43,785 nt of DNA from assembly GCA_903845065.1 (NCBI GenBank), contig CAIMWH010000149.1:1-43785 (forward strand). Reading direction: 5' to 3'. Positions within the stretch are counted from its first letter, which is position 1. Every line of letters starts with the position of its first letter. Shown here one piece after another: positions 39,726-43,785 of this stretch. The stretch comes from an uncultured Rhodospirillales bacterium. GTDB lineage: Bacteria; Pseudomonadota; Alphaproteobacteria; Acetobacterales; Acetobacteraceae. The notes beneath the pieces are model-generated. The model was not told the DNA's origin, searched no databases, and worked only from the letters and a program-made list of their open reading frames with translations. The translations under genes were made by a program, and so were the position numbers.

Positions 39726-41831
39726 ATGCCGCCGCCCGCCATCATCATCAACAACCAGCGCGACCTGATCGCGGCCTTCGCCACCATCGACCTCGCGAAC
39801 ACGCCCGGCACCTACACGATGACCCTGGGCCAGAACGTCCAGCTCGGCGGCGATATCGGCCTCTACGTTCCCTTCGGCGCGACCGTCACCCTCAACGGCA
39901 GCGGCTTCAATCTCTTCGGCGCCTTCTCCTTCGCCATCAGCGGCGCCGGCACCATCGTCCTCAACGCCACCAACCTCGCCACCGGCAGCGGCTCCGGCTA
40001 TGCCGGCTCACCGCTCGCCATCCTCGGCAACGCGGTGGTCGAACTCGCCCGCCCCGATGCCGGCGGCCTCGGCCTGATCGCCTTCAACACCACCTACTAC
40101 AACACCGGCGCCACCCTGCGCGTCGATGGCGCCACCCCACCGCTCAACCCGATCGGCCTCGAAGGCGGGTCAAACCTGCACAACACCATCGACCTCACCG
40201 GCATCAGCAGCACCGCGAAATTCACCACCCTCGATCTCGGCCAGGCGCTCGACATCCCGCTCACCGGCGGCGGCACAGCAGTCCTGCAACTCACCAACGC
40301 CTCGGGCTACCACAACTTCCTCCTCGTCCCCGACGGCAGCGGCGGCACCCTCGTGCTCCCCACCAACCAAACCGTCGCCAACGCCGTCCTCGTCGCCGGC
40401 GTCGGCAGCGCCATCCTGAGCCTGCCCCTCGGTGACCCCCTCGCCGCCGGCCCGGCCCAGAACGTCGTCGGCCCCATCAACAACGGCGTCACCCTCGGCA
40501 CTCTCATCCCGTTTGACCTCGCGGGCGGCCCACCCCCCACCGTGCCCTCCGGCAAAGCCCTCGAACTCATCACCCAAACCACCGGCAGCTTCACCATCCC
40601 CGCCACCGCCGGCGCCTTCGTCGACTCCGCCACCGGCCCCGTCAGCCTCCACGGCAGCAAGACCGCCGGCGTCACCGTCGCCAGCGGCAACGGCGGCCTC
40701 ACCTACACATCGGACACCGGCACCGCGAGCGTCATGGCCGGCGGCGGCACCAACTTCCTCGCCTTCGCCGCCCAGTCCAAGCCCCAGTTCGCCCTCCTCG
40801 GCGGCGGCACCAACACCGTCCTGGCGGACGGTGCCGACACCGTGCAAACCGCCGGCGGCAACAACCTCATCGTCCTCGGCCACGGCGCCTCCACCGTCAT
40901 CTCCGCCGCCGCCGACACCATCCTCGGCGGCACCGCCCCCGCCTATATCGACGCCAGCACCGGCACCCCCTTCAATTCGGACGTCGTGTTCCTCGGCGCC
41001 GGGGATGCCACCTTCGGCGGCGGCAACGCCACCACCCTCGTGGGCGGCAGCGGCAACGCCACCATCCAGACCTTCATTGCCTCCCCCCGCCCCTCGCTCT
41101 ACTTCCTCGGCACCGCCAACAACTCCGTCCTCGGCACCGGCGCCGACACCATCGTCGCCAGCAGCGGCACCGCCACCATCACCGAGAGCGCCGCCCTGAT
41201 CTTCGCCGGCTCCGGCACCCTCAACCTCCAGGTCAGCAACGCCCACCCCGGCGTCACCACCCTCGTCGGCAGCGCCAGCGGTGCCACCACCATCACCGGC
41301 GAGGGCCAACTCCTCGCCTTCGCCAACGCCCCACTGACCTACAACAGCAACTACGGCGCCGCGACCATCGTCAGCAGCGGCGCGGCGATCAACGTCTACG
41401 GCGGCTCAGCCGGCGGCAACGTGTTCATCGGCGGCTCGGCAGGCGGCAATAACATCTACGGCGGCAACGGCGGCTACCTCTCGCCCGCCGCCGTCATAGT
41501 CGCCGGCGGCAACGGCGATACACTCTGGGCCGGCAATGGCAACGCCATCATCCAGGCCGGTAGCGGCGCCGAGACACTGATTGGCGGTTCCTACCAATTC
41601 GGCGGACTCGACCTCTTCGCCTTCACCCACGGCACCGTCGGCACCATCGAGGTGCTGAGCTTCAGTCCGGCTCGCGATTATTTGACATTGACCGGTTTCC
41701 CCGCCGGCGAAGCCGCCGCCGCCCTCGGCTCCGCCACAACTTCCGCCGGCTCTGAGACTCTCGCGCTATCCGACGGGACTCACATAACATTCCAAGGCTT
41801 TACCGGCCTCACAACCGCCAGCTTCCTGTAA
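39726..41831 (+). CDS. Large repetitive beta-roll protein, probable type I-secreted surface protein
   Basis: Protein of 701 residues rich in Gly, Ala, Thr, Asn and Ser, with no N-terminal signal peptide. The first third reads like a beta-helix (TVTLNGSGFNLFGAFSFAISGAG). From about residue 330 there are many short glycine-rich strands such as GGGTNTVLADGADTV, GAGDATFGGGNATTLVGGSG and GGNGDTLWAGNGNAIIQAGS, a degenerate RTX-like pattern rather than regular nonapeptides. The C-terminus SETLALSDGTHITFQGFTGL resembles endings of type I-secreted proteins in Acetobacteraceae. Secretion and calcium binding are inferred. No exporter genes are adjacent. The 50-bp gap after the hydratase suggests its own ribosome site; none is strong. 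Confidence 0.7.
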   Translation: MPPPAIIINNQRDLIAAFATIDLANTPGTYTMTLGQNVQLGGDIGLYVPFGATVTLNGSGFNLFGAFSFAISGAGTIVLNATNLATGSGSGYAGSPLAILGNAVVELARPDAGGLGLIAFNTTYYNTGATLRVDGATPPLNPIGLEGGSNLHNTIDLTGISSTAKFTTLDLGQALDIPLTGGGTAVLQLTNASGYHNFLLVPDGSGGTLVLPTNQTVANAVLVAGVGSAILSLPLGDPLAAGPAQNVVGPINNGVTLGTLIPFDLAGGPPPTVPSGKALELITQTTGSFTIPATAGAFVDSATGPVSLHGSKTAGVTVASGNGGLTYTSDTGTASVMAGGGTNFLAFAAQSKPQFALLGGGTNTVLADGADTVQTAGGNNLIVLGHGASTVISAAADTILGGTAPAYIDASTGTPFNSDVVFLGAGDATFGGGNATTLVGGSGNATIQTFIASPRPSLYFLGTANNSVLGTGADTIVASSGTATITESAALIFAGSGTLNLQVSNAHPGVTTLVGSASGATTITGEGQLLAFANAPLTYNSNYGAATIVSSGAAINVYGGSAGGNVFIGGSAGGNNIYGGNGGYLSPAAVIVAGGNGDTLWAGNGNAIIQAGSGAETLIGGSYQFGGLDLFAFTHGTVGTIEVLSFSPARDYLTLTGFPAGEAAAALGSATTSAGSETLALSDGTHITFQGFTGLTTASFL

Positions 41832-41942
41832 CATTCGCCCCGTCCTACCCGCCCCCGGCATACCGGCCTTGCGCAGCCGTTCATCCCAGCCGCGCCGTAC
41901 GGGTGTTAGCGTTACTTCCAGGACAACGGACAGGGACAGGGA

Positions 41943-42212
41943 ATGTCGGAAGCCAATCAGCGCTTTCTCTGTGATGCGGTCGCGGCGGTGAACGACAACA
42001 AGTTGTTCATCACCGTCTATCGCGTCAACGACGGCATCGAATTCGCCAGCGGGCGAGGGGACACCAAACATGGGTCTCCCCGCAAGCAATGGACGGAGGA
42101 CCTGATCAAGCGCGAAATCGCGCTGGTCTACGGTGCCAAGTCAGTGGAAATCCTCCCCGCCGCGGAGCCGCCCCCAGCGCCCCCCAAGCGGCGAGTCCGC
42201 TCAACCCACTAA
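41943..42212 (+). CDS. Small hypothetical protein
   Basis: Protein of 89 residues that I do not recognise. The first 70 residues look globular (QRFLCDAVAAVNDNKLFITVYRVNDG, then KQWTEDLIKREIALVYGAKSVEIL). The tail is proline-rich and basic (PPPAPPKRRVRSTH). ATG 41943 follows GGACAGGGA. Composition is less GC-extreme than its neighbours. It lies 111 bp after the beta-roll gene and 70 bp before the CapA-like gene, all on +. No function can be proposed. Confidence 0.65.
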   Translation: MSEANQRFLCDAVAAVNDNKLFITVYRVNDGIEFASGRGDTKHGSPRKQWTEDLIKREIALVYGAKSVEILPAAEPPPAPPKRRVRSTH

Positions 42213-42282
42213 CGGATACGCTCGCCCGGTTGCAACCGCAGCCGGGATAGGCACAGTGGCCACTCCCCCGAGGAGCCACGCC

Positions 42283-43596
42283 ATGCACCCGCGCCAAACC
42301 CTCCGCCTCGCCCTCACCGGCGACAGCATCCTCCAGCGCCGCCTCCTCAGCCGCGCCGACCCCGTCGTGCGCCCCCTCTTCGACCTCATCCGCGGCGCGG
42401 ACGTCGCCTTCACCAACCTCGAAGTCCTCCCCAACGATTTCCGCGGCCACCCCGCCCTCGAGTCGGGCGGCTCGCATTTCGGCGCCCCCGAATGGGTGCT
42501 CGATGACCTCACCGAAGCCGGCTTCCACCTCTTCGCCACCGCCACCAACCACGCCCTCGATTACGGCGTCGCCGGCCTCCAAGCCGCAATCGATGCGCTC
42601 GACCGCCGCCGCCTCAACCACGCCGGCATGGGCCTCAATCTAGAGGACGCCCGCCGCCCCACCTACCACACCCACCCCAACGGCACCGTGGCGATGATCT
42701 CCTGCTCCTCCACCTTCGCCAAAGGCCAGGAAGCCAGCGCCCAACGCCCGGACATGCCAGGCCGCCCCGGCCTCAACCCGCTCCGCTTCGATGTGGTCTA
42801 CGAAGTCTCCGCCCCCCATCTCGCCGCCATCACCGAAATCGCCGCCGCCACCGGCCTCGAAGCCCGCCGCCAGATGATGCTCAAAATGGGCTTCGGCTTC
42901 CCCCCGTCCGACCCCAGCATCGTCCCCCTCGGCGAGATGAACTTCCGCGCCGGCCCCCAGCCCGGCATCAAGGTCACCGCCCAGGCGAAAGACATGGACG
43001 CCATCGCCCACTGGGTCCGCGAAGCCCGCCTCACCGCCGATATCGTCATCGTCAGCATCCACGCCCACGAACAAGCCGACGACAAGGAAATCCCCGCCGA
43101 ATTCCTCCCCGCCTTCGCCCACCGCATGATCGACGAAGGTGCGGACCTCATCGCCGGCCACGGCCCCCACCTCCTGCGCGGCATCGAGATCTACCAGGGC
43201 AAACCCATCTTCTACAGCCTCGGCAACTTCATCGGCCAAAACGAACTCGTCCCGCGCCTCCCCAGCGACTCCTACGACCGCTTCCGCGCCGACCCGTCCA
43301 TGAAACCCGCCGAAGTCTACCGCAAACGAACCGACAACGATCAGAAAGGCTTCCCGTCGGACCGCCGCTTCTGGGAAACCGTCGTCCCCATCTGCACCTT
43401 CACCGAAGGCCGCCTGACCACGCTGGAAATCCACCCCATCACCCTCGGCCTCGGCCAGCCCCCCCATCTGCGCGGCCGCCCCCGCCTCGCCGAAGGCCCC
43501 GAAGCCACCAACATCCTCGCCCGCCTCGCCACCCTCAGCACCCCCTTCGGCACTCGCTTCACCCCCGACGCCACCCCCGCCCGGATAACCCTCTAG
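42283..43596 (+). CDS. CapA-family protein (PGA_cap, calcineurin-like metallophosphatase fold)
   Basis: Protein of 437 residues of the CapA/PgsA (PGA_cap) family. Metal-site blocks are visible in order: LTGDSILQRR, FTNLEV, ATNHALDYG, VSIHAHEQ and GHGPHLLRGIEIYQGKPIFYSLGNFIGQ. CapA/PgsA proteins take part in poly-gamma-glutamate capsule synthesis or export in Gram-positives, while many proteobacterial members stand alone with unknown roles. No signal peptide or membrane helix is obvious, so it may act in the cytoplasm. ATG 42283 follows AGGAG. No capB or capC homologue is present; a gabD-like gene follows 95 bp downstream. Confidence 0.85.
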   Translation: MHPRQTLRLALTGDSILQRRLLSRADPVVRPLFDLIRGADVAFTNLEVLPNDFRGHPALESGGSHFGAPEWVLDDLTEAGFHLFATATNHALDYGVAGLQAAIDALDRRRLNHAGMGLNLEDARRPTYHTHPNGTVAMISCSSTFAKGQEASAQRPDMPGRPGLNPLRFDVVYEVSAPHLAAITEIAAATGLEARRQMMLKMGFGFPPSDPSIVPLGEMNFRAGPQPGIKVTAQAKDMDAIAHWVREARLTADIVIVSIHAHEQADDKEIPAEFLPAFAHRMIDEGADLIAGHGPHLLRGIEIYQGKPIFYSLGNFIGQNELVPRLPSDSYDRFRADPSMKPAEVYRKRTDNDQKGFPSDRRFWETVVPICTFTEGRLTTLEIHPITLGLGQPPHLRGRPRLAEGPEATNILARLATLSTPFGTRFTPDATPARITL

Positions 43597-43691
43597 CCAC
43601 CCCACCCCATCCCCCACCTGACAACCCCCCCAATCCACCCTATCTCTAAGCGCATCAGCCAACCCACCCTGGCACGCGAGGAGACCCCACC

Positions 43692-43785
43692 ATGCTCAAC
43701 CCCGTCACCCCCCTCCCTCTCAAAGATCCCACCCTCTTCCGCCAGGCCAACTACATCGACGGCAAATGGGTCCAGGCCGACTCCG
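43692..43785 (+). CDS. Aldehyde dehydrogenase N-terminus, probably succinate-semialdehyde dehydrogenase (partial)
   Basis: Only the first 31 codons lie in the window; the gene runs off the right edge. The start MLNPVTPLPLKDPTLFRQAN continuing YIDGKWVQADS matches the N-terminus of GabD-type succinate-semialdehyde dehydrogenases (L-x-D-x-x-L-F-R-x-x-x-Y-I-x-G-x-W). A GAGGAG ribosome site precedes the ATG. If correct, it would oxidise succinate semialdehyde from GABA to succinate. No catalytic residue is visible in this fragment, so another aldehyde dehydrogenase is possible. Confidence 0.65.
   Translation, partial: MLNPVTPLPLKDPTLFRQANYIDGKWVQADS

Noticed and set aside
39726-41831. Classical RTX toxin with calcium-binding nonapeptides
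   Set aside because: Regular GGxGxDxLx repeats are absent and there is no toxin domain or rtx operon nearby; only a degenerate glycine-rich pattern is seen.

Overview
The window is a high-GC bacterial chromosome segment, densely packed, with coding strands dominated by C-ending codons. The gene content (ribF-ileS-lspA followed by a DUF3035-type lipoprotein, tadA with rluB and rsmD, glmS-glmU next to gph, a BTAD/TolB/TPR regulator, a large glycine/asparagine-rich beta-roll protein) fits an alphaproteobacterium, most likely Acetobacteraceae or a close Rhodospirillales relative. This is inferred from gene content and style; no rRNA or tRNA gene was seen to confirm it.

Layout. 1-3.6 kb: a short upstream region, then a BTAD-TolB-TPR regulator and a GT87-like membrane glycosyltransferase, both on +. 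3.6-10 kb: a tight six-gene minus-strand operon, a BMP-type nucleoside ABC importer (ATPase, two permeases, binding protein) followed by two EamA transporters. 10-12.8 kb: a Sulfotransfer_4-type protein and an MFS transporter, convergent with a TauE/SafE permease. 12.9-17.5 kb: a GGDEF-EAL protein, a P1-family peptidase and the AMPylator SelO. 17.7-21.7 kb: glmU-glmS (UDP-GlcNAc synthesis) and gph. 21.6-25 kb: a minus-strand group of TPR protein, PhyH-type dioxygenase and sulfotransferase, with unusually AT-rich spacers. 25-28.1 kb: DUF1203 protein, tadA, a C26 glutamine-amidotransferase-like hydrolase, rluB, rsmD. 28.3-38.7 kb: a long minus-strand block with MaoC hydratase, ribF, ileS, lspA, DUF3035-type lipoprotein, pgi, mutL, a small membrane protein and an Asp/Glu-racemase-superfamily enzyme. 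38.9 kb to the end: a 2-keto-4-pentenoate hydratase, a 701-residue beta-roll protein, a small hypothetical protein, a CapA-like protein and the start of a gabD-like dehydrogenase.

Most genes are housekeeping or ordinary accessory genes. The non-coding structure is more unusual. Six palindromic elements occupy intergenic sites. Four belong to one family built on an ACAAAGAGACAGCGAGA-like arm (28.1, 29.6, 31.5 and 38.8 kb). One is a 258-bp MITE-like inverted repeat that fills the gap between the convergent selO and glmS stops. One is a 151-bp palindrome that runs into the 3' end of the GGDEF-EAL gene and supplies its stop codon. Of the six convergent gene junctions, four overlap tail-to-tail by 17-29 bp and the other two each hold a large palindrome. 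I saw no CRISPR array, transposase, prophage, tRNA or rRNA. The window is not an obvious defence island. The least ordinary gene sets are the PhyH-sulfotransferase group, the AMDase-like isomerase coupled to a small membrane protein, and the beta-roll protein.
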